NCBI RefSeq assembly: GCF_001247745.1
Contig: NZ_LAIR01000002.1
Location: 3,348,001 to 3,412,000 of the forward strand
Direction: 5' to 3'
Length of the DNA: 64,000 nt
Origin: Luteipulveratus halotolerans
GTDB taxonomy: Bacteria; Actinomycetota; Actinomycetes; Actinomycetales; Dermatophilaceae
Shown: positions 34,774 through 43,405 of the stretch, one piece after another
Layout: the number at the start of each line of letters is the position of its first letter
How positions within the stretch are numbered: position 1 is the first letter of the stretch
Translations under genes and position numbers: made by a program
The notes under the pieces: model-generated
Told to the model about the DNA's origin: nothing
Seen by the model: only the letters and a program-made list of their open reading frames with translations
Database searches by the model: none

Positions 34774-34789
34774 TCGGAGACGCAGACAC

Positions 34790-34835
34790 AGAACGGCTCC
34801 CGTACGCCCTGCACAGGTCGTACGGGAGCCGTTCT
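34790..34835. terminator. Bidirectional hairpin terminator between bpa and the trypsin gene
   Basis: GAACGGCTCCCGTACG (34791-34806) pairs perfectly with CGTACGGGAGCCGTTC (34819-34834), plus one more A-T pair outside. The loop is 12 nt. It lies between two converging genes. Confidence 0.88.
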
Positions 34836-34958
34836 CCCTGCAGTCCGGGGAAAGGACCCACCACGGCTCCCCGGACTGGTCTTCGGTACGCCGGCCGCCG
34901 GGCCGACGCGTACGCCGGCTGCTCACCCTCACAGGTGTCGGCGCAGCGGCGCGGCGAG

Positions 34959-35747
34959 TCAGCCGATGTGCGACGTCAGCTCGTCGTAGTAGGTCGACAC
35001 CTCGGAGTAGACGCCCGGGTTGCCTGCGTCGGCGCAGCCCTGGCCCCACGACACGATGCCGACGAGCTTGCCGCCGACGACGAGCGGGCCGCCGCTGTCG
35101 CCCTGGCAGGAGTCCTTGCCACCCTCCTCGTAGCCGGCGCAGACCTCGCCCTCACCGACGTACTCGTTGCCGTACGCCGACGCGCACGAGGCGTCGCCCA
35201 TCAGCGGGACGTCGACCTTCTGGAACGTGTCGGCCGGTCCGGTGCCCTCGGTCTCGCCCCAGCCGTACACCGTTGCGGTTGCCCCGCTCTCGCCGACCGA
35301 CGTGTCCTGGTTGAGCGGCAGCGTGGGCACACCCTCGAACGGTGTCGCCAGCGTGACGACCGCGACGTCGTGGGCGCCCTGGCCGTACGACGGGTCGTAC
35401 CAGATGTCGCTGATCGCCGACTCCTTGCCGACGCTGGTGTCGGCCAGGTCGTCGCGGCCCTGGACGGCAGTCCAGGACGAGGCGGACGTCCCCTCGACGC
35501 AGTGCGCAGCGGTGACCACCTTGTTGGCGGCGACGAGCGTGCCGCCGCAGTACTCGCCGGTGGGCGAGGGCGAGGCGGTGTTGGACATCTGGATCGCCCA
35601 CGGCGTGTCCGACGTGTGGGCGATCTCGCCGCCGACGATGGGCTGCGGGCCCTCCACGGCGTGTGCTGAACCGATACCGGCGAACGTCGCGGCGGTGGCC
35701 GCGGTGATCGCCAGGGCGAGCCGAGTGCGCTTGCTGCTGCGGTGCAT
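34959..35747 (-). CDS. Secreted trypsin-like serine protease (S1A)
   Basis: A 262-aa preproenzyme. The signal peptide ends at Ala30 (GIGSAHA), a six-residue propeptide (VEGPQP) follows, and the mature N-terminus is Ile37-Val-Gly-Gly as in trypsin zymogens. The catalytic triad is His82 (TAAHC), Asp127 (HDVAVV) and Ser218 (GDSGGP). Asp212, six residues before Ser218, occupies the S1 specificity position, so cleavage after Arg or Lys is expected. Paired cysteines fit three disulphides. ATG 35747 is chosen because it starts a proper signal peptide. A close functional match is Streptomyces griseus trypsin. Confidence 0.92.
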   Translation of the reverse strand: MHRSSKRTRLALAITAATAATFAGIGSAHAVEGPQPIVGGEIAHTSDTPWAIQMSNTASPSPTGEYCGGTLVAANKVVTAAHCVEGTSASSWTAVQGRDDLADTSVGKESAISDIWYDPSYGQGAHDVAVVTLATPFEGVPTLPLNQDTSVGESGATATVYGWGETEGTGPADTFQKVDVPLMGDASCASAYGNEYVGEGEVCAGYEEGGKDSCQGDSGGPLVVGGKLVGIVSWGQGCADAGNPGVYSEVSTYYDELTSHIG

Positions 35748-35904
35748 GGGGGGGATCCGTCCTGATCGGAAGACTGACCGGATGACCGTACGAACGTTCC
35801 GCCCTGGTCGAGGGAAGCGACCGGTCACGCGCAGGCAAAGCATCGGTGCCTCATTCGTACAGAACGTATTCGGGCTGAATGTCGAGCAGCAGCAACGCTC
35901 CCCG

Positions 35905-36588
35905 TTACGACGCGAGCGCGGCGAGTCGACCGTCCCCCATCTCCACGGTGTGGTCCACGGCAGCGAGCGACGACCGGTCGTGGGTGACCATCACCGTGCC
36001 GACGCCGCGTTCGCGGGTGACCTCGGCGAGCAGCGCGACGACGGCGGCGCCCCGCTCGTGGTCCAGCGCCGACGTGGGTTCGTCGACGAGCAGCAGAGCC
36101 GGGTCGTTCATCAGCGCGCGAGCGATGCCGACGCGCTGGCGCTGACCGCCGGACAGCTGGTGGGGACGACGCCCGGCGGCGTCGGTCAGACCGACCGCGG
36201 CCAGCAGCTCGTCGGCCCGGGCGTCGACCTCCGGCCCGCGACTGCCGGCCACGCGCGCGACGATCTGCAGCTGCTCACGAGCGGTGAGCGACTCGATCAG
36301 GTTGGACTGCTGGAACACCAGACCGAGCGTCGTACGCCGCACGTCGGCCGCGTCTCCACGGCGCAGCCCGCTCACGTCACGGCCGTCGATCTCGACCCGG
36401 CCGCTGTCGGGTGTGAGCAGCAGACCGGCGACCGCGAGCAGGGTCGACTTGCCGGAGCCGGACGGACCGACGACCGCGACCATCTCGCCGGCGTCGACTC
36501 GCAGCGACACGCGGTCGAGGGCGGTGAGGCGGCGGTCGCCGTCGGGGTAGGTGACGGTGATGTCGGTGAGGGCGAGTGCAGTGCTCAT
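35905..36588 (-). CDS. ABC exporter ATP-binding protein (DevA/LolD class)
   Basis: A 227-aa ATPase. Walker A GPSGSGKST, Q-loop LVFQQSNLIESLTA, signature LSGGQRQRVGIARAL, Walker B LLLVDEPTSALDH and H-loop VMVTHDRSSL are intact. It overlaps the permease gene by ATGA at 36585-36588. Together they form a compact exporter whose 348-aa permease is the short DevC-like type. The operon diverges from a histidine kinase/response regulator pair starting at 37787, which is probably its regulator. Confidence 0.92.
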   Translation of the reverse strand: MSTALALTDITVTYPDGDRRLTALDRVSLRVDAGEMVAVVGPSGSGKSTLLAVAGLLLTPDSGRVEIDGRDVSGLRRGDAADVRRTTLGLVFQQSNLIESLTAREQLQIVARVAGSRGPEVDARADELLAAVGLTDAAGRRPHQLSGGQRQRVGIARALMNDPALLLVDEPTSALDHERGAAVVALLAEVTRERGVGTVMVTHDRSSLAAVDHTVEMGDGRLAALAS

Positions 36589-37631
36589 CGGGCGGCTCCC
36601 AGGGCGGTGATCGGGTCGACGGTGCTGATGCGGCGCAGGGCGGCGACCATGCCGACGGCGACGAGCATCAGCAGCGGGATGACGGTGGTGGACGCGTCCA
36701 CGACGAACGGCACGGCGTTGCCGGCGAGCGTGCCGAGACCGGCGGCGACGAGCGTGCCGATGCCGCCACCGACGAGCAGCAGCACGAGCGCCTGGCTCAT
36801 CGCGTCGCGGACGAGGTAGCCGGTGCGTGCGCCGACGGCCTTCAGCACGGCCAGATCGAGCGTGCGCTGGATCGTCCACACGGTGAAGAACGCACCCACG
36901 ACCAGGGCGGACACGGCCAGCAGCAGCGCGCGCATCAGGGTGAGCGAGCCGTTCTCGGCGGTGTAGGACCCGATGGCCGACAGCGAGTCGTCGGTCGTCA
37001 TGACCTTCGCGCCGACAGCCTGCTGGAACGCGCGCGTGTCGAACCCGTCGCCCGTACGCAGCGCGATCACCTCTCCCCCGCCGCCCGTGCCCGCGAGCGC
37101 CGACGGCGGAGCCCAGACGACGGGCGTGTGGTTGAACGACGCGTCGTCGACCACGCCGGCGACGGCGTACGACGTGCGGCCGATGCGGACGGTGTCGCCG
37201 ACGGAGACGTGCTGCTCGTCGGCGAGGTCGGTGCTGATCACGACGCTGCTCGGGGTGAGGCCGCGCGGTGCGACGAACGAGCCGGGCGCCGCGCCGAACA
37301 ACGACACCGCCGTGTCGTGGCCGCCGACGTCGACCCGACCGGGCGCGATCGTGAGGGCCGCGGCGTCCGTGACGCCCTTCTGCTTCTCGATCGCGGGCAG
37401 GCGCGAGGCGGCGAGCCGGCTGGAGCTGTACGACGCGGACTCGCCGTCCGCCGGCGTACTGAACGCGACGTGGTCGCCCGGCAGCGAGGTGATGGCCGAG
37501 ACGCTCTGCTGGGACAGGCCCGCGGTGAGGCCGGTCAGCAGCACGACGAGCAGGCTGATGAGCCCGATCACCGCGCCCATCAGCGCGAAGCGACCCTTGG
37601 CGAAACGCAGGTCGCGCAGCGCGAGGAACAT
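36585..37631 (-). CDS. FtsX-type ABC permease (short, DevC-like)
   Basis: A 348-aa permease with four membrane helices: one near the N-terminus (FALMGAVIGLISLLVVLLTGL), a soluble extracytoplasmic domain at about residues 45-220, then three helices (LMRALLLAVSALVVGAFF, ALVLLLVGGGIGTLVAAGLG, VIPLLMLVAVGMVAALRRI). LKAVGARTGYLVRD is the FtsX coupling loop. The ATG at 37631 is preferred over the upstream in-frame Met because it begins the conserved FLALRDLRFAKGRF segment. It is cotranscribed with its ATPase. Confidence 0.9.
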   Translation of the reverse strand: MFLALRDLRFAKGRFALMGAVIGLISLLVVLLTGLTAGLSQQSVSAITSLPGDHVAFSTPADGESASYSSSRLAASRLPAIEKQKGVTDAAALTIAPGRVDVGGHDTAVSLFGAAPGSFVAPRGLTPSSVVISTDLADEQHVSVGDTVRIGRTSYAVAGVVDDASFNHTPVVWAPPSALAGTGGGGEVIALRTGDGFDTRAFQQAVGAKVMTTDDSLSAIGSYTAENGSLTLMRALLLAVSALVVGAFFTVWTIQRTLDLAVLKAVGARTGYLVRDAMSQALVLLLVGGGIGTLVAAGLGTLAGNAVPFVVDASTTVIPLLMLVAVGMVAALRRISTVDPITALGAAR

Positions 37632-37773
37632 GCGAGATCCCTTCTTCTTCAGTGCTTTTCGAGGTCTTGGCAATCACATCGCGTTCTCGCGCGCGTGCCA
37701 TCGCGCAACCGGTGGGCTCGTGACTCAACCTTTCGATGGATGCCGCGAGCAGGCGTACGGCGGGATCCGTGGC

Positions 37774-37779
37774 TACGGT
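37774..37779 (+). promoter_or_regulatory. Leaderless -10 hexamer TACGGT
   Basis: TACGGT is followed by 7 nt and then the GTG at 37787. No usable Shine-Dalgarno lies between them. Confidence 0.5.
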
Positions 37780-37786
37780 CGGAGCG

Positions 37787-39028
37787 GTGACCGCTACCCA
37801 CGCCCCGAGCAGTCCCGTGATCCGCAGCATGCAGCTGGCGATGCACGGGCTGTTCGTGCTGCTCCTCGCGGTCGGCACGGTGCGCGCGATCCAGACCGGC
37901 GAGCGCACGGCGTGGGTCGTCGCGGGCTGCACGGCGATGGTGCTCTGGTACGCCGCGGGCCTGGTCCTCTCGCGCCGTCGCGCCTCGCCCGTGGCCGGGC
38001 GCTGGTGGGTGGCCGGCCTCGTCCTGCTCTGGGTCGTCGGGGTGCTGCTCAACCCCGAGCTCAGCTGGATCGCGTTCGCGCTGTTCTTCCTGGTCATGCA
38101 CCTGCTCCCCCGGGTCCCGGCGCTGCTCACCGTCGTCCTGATGACCGTCGTGGTGGTGATCGCGCAGGTGAGCAACGCCGACGGTGAGGGCACCGCGGCG
38201 CGGGTGATCGGGCCGTGCTTCGGCGCGCTGGTCGCCGTCGGCGTCGCGTGGGTCTACAGCCAGCTGCGCGCCGAGAGCGAGGCGCGGCGGTCGCTGGTGC
38301 AGCAGCTCACCGCGACGCGCGACGACCTGGTCGCCACGCACGACGAGCTCGCGGTCGCTCAGCGCCAGGCCGGTGTCCTCGCCGAACGCTCGCGGCTGGC
38401 GCGCGACATCCACGACACGTTGGCGCAGGGGTTCTCCTCGATCGTGCTGCTGTCGCGGGCGGGCCTGACGGGGCCGGCGTCGGACGCGGCGGGGCGGACG
38501 GGTTCTTCGGATGCCGAGCGGTTGCGCGGACTGCTGGAGCAGGTCGAGCAGACCGCGGTGACGGGCCTGCAGGACGCGCGCACCGTCGTACTCGCCCTGA
38601 CTCCCGACGAGCTGTCGGAAGCACCGTTGCCGGCTGCGCTCGGTCGGCTGCTCGGCCGCCTCGGCGAGCAGACCGAGCTGCGCACCGACCTGGTCGTCGA
38701 CGGCTCGGCGCAGGCGTTGCCGACAGCGATCGAGGTGGCGCTGCTGCGTCTTGCGCAGAGTGCGCTCGCCAACGTCCGGCAGCACGCCGACGCGTCACGG
38801 GTGGCCGTGACGCTCACCTATCAGGACGACGCGGTGGGTCTCGACGTCGTCGACGACGGGCGCGGTTTCGATCCTGCTTCTGCTCGAATTCGCAGCAACG
38901 GCAGCGGTTTTGGCCTCCGAGCGATGCGTGAGAGATTGGCCGACGTGGGAGGTTCGCTGACGGTCGAGTCGTCGCCGGGTGAGGGCACGGCGATCGGTGC
39001 GTCCGTGCCGCTGGCGGCCGGCTCATGA
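37787..39028 (+). CDS. NarL-type sensor histidine kinase
   Basis: A 413-aa membrane kinase. Five to six hydrophobic helices span residues 12-160 with hardly any extracellular loop. A coiled region follows, then the HisKA_3 box with phospho-His209 (RSRLARDIHDTLAQGFSSIV). The ATPase domain has DVVDDGRGFDPASA, SGFGLRAMRERLADVGG and a glycine-rich end. The stop overlaps the response regulator ATG. It diverges from the ABC exporter at 35905-37631. Start GTG 37787 is preceded by TACGGT at 7 nt. Confidence 0.9.
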   Translation: MTATHAPSSPVIRSMQLAMHGLFVLLLAVGTVRAIQTGERTAWVVAGCTAMVLWYAAGLVLSRRRASPVAGRWWVAGLVLLWVVGVLLNPELSWIAFALFFLVMHLLPRVPALLTVVLMTVVVVIAQVSNADGEGTAARVIGPCFGALVAVGVAWVYSQLRAESEARRSLVQQLTATRDDLVATHDELAVAQRQAGVLAERSRLARDIHDTLAQGFSSIVLLSRAGLTGPASDAAGRTGSSDAERLRGLLEQVEQTAVTGLQDARTVVLALTPDELSEAPLPAALGRLLGRLGEQTELRTDLVVDGSAQALPTAIEVALLRLAQSALANVRQHADASRVAVTLTYQDDAVGLDVVDDGRGFDPASARIRSNGSGFGLRAMRERLADVGGSLTVESSPGEGTAIGASVPLAAGS

Positions 39029-39641
39029 CGCGCGTGCTGCTGGTCGACGACCACCCCGTCGTACGCGCGGGGTTGCGTGCGCTGCTCGAGGCGTCGGGTG
39101 TCGATGTGGTCGCCGAGGCGTCCAGCGGTGAGGCGCGGTCTCAGCCGCGCAGGGGTCGCCGGTCGACGTCGTGCTGATGGACCTGCAGATGGGCGCCGGC
39201 ATCGACGGCGTCGCCGCCACCACGCAGATCCTCGCGTTGCCGGCGCCGCCGCGGGTGCTCATCCTGACGACGTACGACACCGACGCCGACATCCTGCGGG
39301 CGGTCGAGGCCGGCGCGTCGGGCTACCTGCTCAAGGACGCGCCGCCGGCCGAGCTCGTCGACGCCGTACGCCGGGCGGCCGCGGGCGAGACCGTGCTGGC
39401 TCCCGTGGTCGCGCAGCGGCTCGTGACGAGGCTGCGCTCTCCGGTGCGGTCGTTGAGCGAGCGCGAGCTGGACGTGCTGCGGCTCGTGGCGTCCGGTGCG
39501 ACCAACCGCGCGATCGCCAAGCAGCTGTTCGTCACCGAGGCGACCGTGAAGTCGCACCTGGTCCACGTCTACGCCAAGCTCGGCGTCGACTCGCGCACGG
39601 CCGCGGTGGCTGCGGCCCGCGAGTCCGGCCTGCTGCGCTGA
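39025..39641 (+). pseudogene. LuxR/NarL-family response regulator, frameshifted
   Basis: The frame from ATG 39025 gives a correct receiver N-terminus (TRVLLVDDHPVVRAGLRALL through VVAEASSGEA) and then ends at TGA 39175-39177. A second frame supplies the rest without a gap: AVSAAQGSPVDVVLMDLQ with the phospho-Asp, FLLKDA-type Lys motif (GYLLKDAPP), and a full LuxR HTH (LSERELDVLRLVASGATN, EATVKSHLVHVYAKLGV). The switch point is the GCGCG at 39133-39137; one lost base or two extra bases would explain it. A GTG at 39171 could translate the C-terminal part alone, without the N-terminal acidic pocket. Either a real mutation that uncouples the kinase or a sequence error. Confidence 0.85.
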
Positions 39642-39718
39642 CGGCGCTCGCGGCGCCTGGCCGTTCGGCGTGACTTAGCGTGCGCTCCACCGCTCTGTGC
39701 GTCATACCGTGCGTGGCC

Positions 39719-40024
39719 TCACTTCTGACGGGCGTGCGCACGATCGCGCCGCTCGTACCTCTGGCCGTCACCAGACCTCCACAGATGACCGTGGTCGACG
39801 AGCGCCCGGCGCAACGTGGGCACGTCGTCGTAGATCTCGCGCAGCAGGTTGTTGACGTCGGTCTCCGACATCGGCGTGCCGGGCGGCAGCTGAGCCGCAA
39901 CGGCGTCGTACAGGAGAGCCGCGATCGCCGGTCGGCGCGGGATCCGGGTCAGCCGCTCGTCGCGGATGAACGCCGCCAACCGGGGCTGCGAGGCGACCAC
40001 CCGTTCCGCGAGGCTCGCGCTCAC
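39719..40024 (-). CDS. DUF2087-domain protein
   Basis: A 101-aa protein that is essentially one DUF2087 domain: LAAFIRDERLTRIPRRPAIAALLYDAV, then SETDVNNLLREIYDDVPTLR, then LVDHGHLWRSGDGQRYER. In other bacteria this domain is found at the end of ArsR-type regulators and looks like a small winged-helix fold. Function unknown; DNA binding is possible. GTG 40024 overlaps the TGA of the GNAT gene (GTGA), so the two form an operon. The end converges with the frameshifted response regulator. Confidence 0.8.
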   Translation of the reverse strand: MSASLAERVVASQPRLAAFIRDERLTRIPRRPAIAALLYDAVAAQLPPGTPMSETDVNNLLREIYDDVPTLRRALVDHGHLWRSGDGQRYERRDRAHARQK

Positions 40025-40554
40025 AGCCGGTCGAAAGGTGCCGCGTAGATGAAGCGGCCGCGCTGACCGTCGTACGCGCTGAGCGTGCGGACCTGGAAGT
40101 AGTCGCCCCACGCCTCGTCCGGCGCCGCCACCCCGAGCGTGCGGGCGGGGACGAAACCGAAGCGCGAGTAGTACGCCGGGTCGCCGAGCAGGACGACGAG
40201 CGGTTCGCCGAGCGCGTCGGCCGCGCCGAGGACCGAGTGCATCAAGGCGGAGCCGACGCCGGCGCGCTGCCGGTCGGGGCTGACGCTGAGCGGGCCGAGT
40301 CCGAGCGCGGGCCGACCGTCGAGTGTCCCTCGGGTGCAGACGACGTGACCGACCAGTGCGTCGCCGTCGACCGCGACCAGCGACAGCTCGGGCACCCAGC
40401 CGCCGTCCGCGCGCAGCCACGTCACCAGAGTCGCCTCGCCCGGGTCACCACCCGGCTCGACCGGCGGGGCGCTGTGCTCGACGCCCCTGAACGCCGCCGC
40501 CGTCACCTCACGGATCGCCTCGATGTCGGCCGGTTGCTCACGTCGGATCAGCAC
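40021..40554 (-). CDS. GNAT-family N-acetyltransferase
   Basis: A 177-aa acetyltransferase. IRREQPADIEAIREVTAAAF is the N-terminal GNAT strand-helix. VGHVVCTRGTLDGRPALGLGPLSVSPDRQRAGVGSALM contains the acetyl-CoA loop (R-x-x-G-x-G/A), and VLLGDPAYYSRFGFVPA is the signature of the predicted N-acetyltransferase YhbS group. The substrate is unknown. GTG 40554 is chosen because CACGGT (40561-40566) ends 6 nt upstream and homology begins there. It overlaps the DUF2087 gene. Confidence 0.88.
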   Translation of the reverse strand: MLIRREQPADIEAIREVTAAAFRGVEHSAPPVEPGGDPGEATLVTWLRADGGWVPELSLVAVDGDALVGHVVCTRGTLDGRPALGLGPLSVSPDRQRAGVGSALMHSVLGAADALGEPLVVLLGDPAYYSRFGFVPARTLGVAAPDEAWGDYFQVRTLSAYDGQRGRFIYAAPFDRL

Positions 40555-40621
40555 CCCCGCACCGTGCCGTGCATCGCCGTACGCCGTCAACGCGTTTGTC
40601 GGACGGCGGCCCGACCCAGCG

Positions 40622-40722
40622 CACCCTGTGAAGAAGCGTGAGCACAATCGCACCCTGTGAGGAAGCGTGCGATGACCAGAAGCCCCGACCGCGGCGCACC
40701 CTTTTGAGGAAGCGTGCGATGA
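40622..40722. repeat. Decayed copies of hairpin repeat family C
   Basis: Three left-arm-like pieces start at 40622, 40651 and 40697 (CACCCTGTGAAGAAGCGTG, CACCCTGTGAGGAAGCGTG, CACCCTTTTGAGGAAGCGTG). The last two continue as CGATGA. No matching right arms are present, so these are degenerate relatives of the 65-bp arrays at 25-26.5 kb. Confidence 0.65.
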
Positions 40723-40750
40723 GCGGGTCGGCTGTGAGCGGCGGGCCGTC

Positions 40751-41260
40751 CTACGAAGCCGACGCCAGCACCCGCCCCGGAGCGCGCTCACTGTGGGCGG
40801 CCTCGACGGCGCGCAGGATGCGCATCGTCGGCTTGTCCGGGTCGGGCAGCTCGTGCACCGCGAACCAGGACGCCGCCCGCGCCTCGCTGGCCACCGCGAC
40901 CTCGGGCTCGGTGTCGCAGCGCACGCGGTAGATCATGTCGATGTGCCGGACGTCGGGGTCGACGACGCAGGCGAACACGTCGCCGGCGGTCACGCGCAGC
41001 CCGGTCTCCTCGGCGACCTCGCGGACGACGGCCTCGTCGGGCTGCTCACCCTTGTCGACCAGTCCGCCGGGCAAACTCCAGCCGGTGCGGTGGTCCTGGC
41101 GCAGCGCGAGGATGCGGCCGTCGTACTCGATGAGCGCGACCGCACCCATCGAGAAGGTCGGCGCCGCGACCCGGATGATCGCGTGACTCGGGCCGGCCGG
41201 CAGCAGACGGAACGCCCGCAGACCCACCCGTCGCAGGAGTCCGGGCTGCTGTGCCGACAT
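40751..41260 (-). CDS. Nudix hydrolase
   Basis: A 169-aa protein with an intact Nudix box, GLVDKGEQPDEAVVREVAEETGL, in which the Glu residues bind Mg2+. It hydrolyses a nucleoside diphosphate linked to some group X. The N-terminus is basic and amphipathic. Substrate cannot be inferred. The ATG lies one base after the stop of the AI-2E gene, so the two are cotranscribed. Confidence 0.9.
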   Translation of the reverse strand: MSAQQPGLLRRVGLRAFRLLPAGPSHAIIRVAAPTFSMGAVALIEYDGRILALRQDHRTGWSLPGGLVDKGEQPDEAVVREVAEETGLRVTAGDVFACVVDPDVRHIDMIYRVRCDTEPEVAVASEARAASWFAVHELPDPDKPTMRILRAVEAAHSERAPGRVLASAS

Positions 41261-41261
41261 G

Positions 41262-42416
41262 TCAGGCCTCCTCGTCGAGCGTGCCGGCCGTCGCGCCCGT
41301 CGGTGCCGGCGCGATCGTGGCGTGATGAGTGCGTACGGCGTGGACGACGTTGTTGATGACCGCCACCAGCGGCACGGCGACGAACGCGCCGAAGATGCCC
41401 GCGAGCAGCGTGCCCGCCGTGACCGTGACCAGGATCGCGAGCGGGTGGATGTTGACGAACTTGCCCAGGATGATCGGGTTGAGCAGGTTGCCGAACAGCT
41501 GGACGATCAGGATCAGCGCCACCGCCATGACGATCGCGGTCGTGACACCGTTGGCGACGAACGCGATCAGGCAGACGATCACGCCCGCGACGAGCACCCC
41601 GATCAGCGGCACGAGCGACCCGAGGAACAGCAGCACGGCCATGGGTACGACGAGGGGCATGTCCGCGATCATCATCACCGGCACCATCGCGAGCGCGTTG
41701 AGCGCGGCCAGCAGCACCAGGCTGCGCATGTAGACCACGAGCGTGCGCCACGCGGCAACCCCGCCCTCGTGGGCGTGCTCGCGGGTGTGCGGCGGGAAGA
41801 TGCGCACGAACCAGCGCCAGATGCTGCCGTCGTCGAGCATCAGGAACAGCGTCGCGAACAGGCAGAACACCGAGCCCGAGATGACGCCGATCGCACTGGT
41901 CGCGGTCCGCAGGAAGCCGCTGACGAGGCTGCTCCGGTTGTCGCTGATCGTGTCGCCGAGGCTCGTGGTGTATTCGTCGACGTCGTGCTCGCTGAGCTCG
42001 AGCGGGCCGGTGATGAGCCAGTTCTTGATGTCGTCGGCGGCCTGGTCGAGCTGGGTCTGGATGTCGCCGGCCGCGTCGGTGACCTGCGAGACCACGAACC
42101 ACATCGACAGCCCGAGCACGGCGATGCCGACCACGAACACCCCGATGCCGGCGAGCGCCCGGGGCACGCCGATCCGTGTGAGCGCGCGGACGGCGGGTTC
42201 GAGCAGCGCCGTGATCATGACCGCGACCGCCACGGTGATGGTGACCAGGCTGATGCTGTTGAGCAGCCGGATTAGGACGGCGACGCCGACCACGATCGCG
42301 ACGAAGCAGACCGACCACCACGCCGCGACGCGTACGCCGTAGGTCACCTCGAGCCGCGGGTCGCGCGCACCGCCGGTCGGGCCCGCGGACGACGCAGGCG
42401 GCTCGGGAGCGGTCAT
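41262..42416 (-). CDS. AI-2E family transporter (PerM/TqsA-like)
   Basis: A 384-aa membrane protein with the AI-2E family topology: three N-terminal helices (AAWWSVCFVAIVVGVAVLIRL onward), a soluble domain of about 120 residues (QVTDAAGDIQTQLDQ onward), then five helices with the conserved PLIGVLVAGVIVCLIAF, NPIILGKFVNIHPLAIL and a final GAFVAVPLVAVINNV. Members exchange AI-2, organic solutes or Na+. Start ATG 42416 has GGGAGG 9 nt upstream. It is cotranscribed with the Nudix gene. Confidence 0.9.
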   Translation of the reverse strand: MTAPEPPASSAGPTGGARDPRLEVTYGVRVAAWWSVCFVAIVVGVAVLIRLLNSISLVTITVAVAVMITALLEPAVRALTRIGVPRALAGIGVFVVGIAVLGLSMWFVVSQVTDAAGDIQTQLDQAADDIKNWLITGPLELSEHDVDEYTTSLGDTISDNRSSLVSGFLRTATSAIGVISGSVFCLFATLFLMLDDGSIWRWFVRIFPPHTREHAHEGGVAAWRTLVVYMRSLVLLAALNALAMVPVMMIADMPLVVPMAVLLFLGSLVPLIGVLVAGVIVCLIAFVANGVTTAIVMAVALILIVQLFGNLLNPIILGKFVNIHPLAILVTVTAGTLLAGIFGAFVAVPLVAVINNVVHAVRTHHATIAPAPTGATAGTLDEEA

Positions 42417-42566
42417 GAGCACGAGCCTCCCACGGTCGGCGACGCGCCGGTACGCCGCCCGCCGGCTCGTCGTACGGCGCGGGCCCAACCGTCGTACGCC
42501 GCCGGCCTCGCCCTTCGCACGCCGTGTTCCGGCGCTCGACCGTCCGGAACCGGGTCCGTGCGCGGC

Positions 42567-43397
42567 ATGGCCGAGTTCATCCAGCAGGACCTCACCGACA
42601 GCCGGTTCGAGCAGGTCGACCTCACCGGGTCGCGGCTCAGCCACGTCGACCTGAGCCGGACGACGATGCGCAACGTCGCGTTCGACGGAGCGGTGCTGCA
42701 GGACGTCGACCTCATCGACGTCACGGTCACCGGCGACATGCGCAACCTGGTGATCAACGAGGTCGACGTCACGCCACTGATCGAGGCCGAGCTCGATCGC
42801 CGTCAGCCCGGCCGGGTGCTCATGCGACCGACCGATGCCGACGGGTTCCGGCGCGCCTGGGACGAGGTCGAGCGGATCTGGGCGTCGACCGTCGAGACCG
42901 CCCGCGGCCTCGACCCGGCCCTGCTGCACGAGTCCGTCGACGGCGAGTGGTCGTTCATCGAGACGCTGCGGCACCTGTCGTTCGCGACCGACGCATGGGT
43001 ACGACGCGGCCTCCTCGGCGACCCGTCACCCTGGCGCCCGCTCGACCTGCCGTGGGATCAGATGCCGGACACGCCTGGTATTCCTCGTGATCGGAGCGTT
43101 CGGCCGTCGCTCGACGAGGTGCTCGAGCTGCGTCGCGACCGGATGGCGACGGTGCTCGAGCTGCGTCGCGACCGGATGGCGACGGTGCGCGCGTACGTCG
43201 ACGGGCTCACCGACGCCGACCTCGACCGCGAGACCGAACCCGTCGACGGCCCGGGCTGGCCGCCGCCGGTGTCGTTCCCCGTGCGCAAGCCGCTGCTCAT
43301 CGTCCTCAACGAGGAGTGGGAGCACCGCAGGTACGCCGAGCGTGACCTCGCGACCCTCGCCGCCACCCCGCCGGTCGAGCCCTCGCCGGTCGAGTAG
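42567..43397 (+). CDS. DinB-superfamily protein with N-terminal pentapeptide-like repeats
   Basis: A 276-aa protein. Residues 1-60 are pentapeptide-like (DSRFEQVDLTGSRLSHVDLS, then VLQDVDLIDVTVTG) and residues 95-270 form a DinB/DUF664 four-helix bundle with conserved His (HESVDGEWSFIETLRHLSFAT and NEEWEHRRYAERDL). DinB-like proteins are metal-dependent transferases or thiol-handling enzymes; the exact role is unknown. An 11-residue exact duplication (VLELRRDRMAT twice) lies near residues 185-206. The C-terminal six codons, including the stop, merge into a repeat family A element. Start ATG 42567; GTG 42558 is an alternative. Confidence 0.85.
   Translation: MAEFIQQDLTDSRFEQVDLTGSRLSHVDLSRTTMRNVAFDGAVLQDVDLIDVTVTGDMRNLVINEVDVTPLIEAELDRRQPGRVLMRPTDADGFRRAWDEVERIWASTVETARGLDPALLHESVDGEWSFIETLRHLSFATDAWVRRGLLGDPSPWRPLDLPWDQMPDTPGIPRDRSVRPSLDEVLELRRDRMATVLELRRDRMATVRAYVDGLTDADLDRETEPVDGPGWPPPVSFPVRKPLLIVLNEEWEHRRYAERDLATLAATPPVEPSPVE
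43119..43184 (+). repeat. Exact 33-bp tandem duplication inside the DinB gene
   Basis: Two identical 33-bp units (43119-43151 and 43152-43184) add 11 codons in frame. The identity at third codon positions indicates a recent event. Confidence 0.9.
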
Positions 43398-43405
43398 GGC
43401 GGAGC

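Noticed and set aside
39125..39145. Programmed ribosomal frameshift in the response regulator
   Set aside because: There is no slippery heptamer or downstream pseudoknot of the known type; mutation or read error is simpler.
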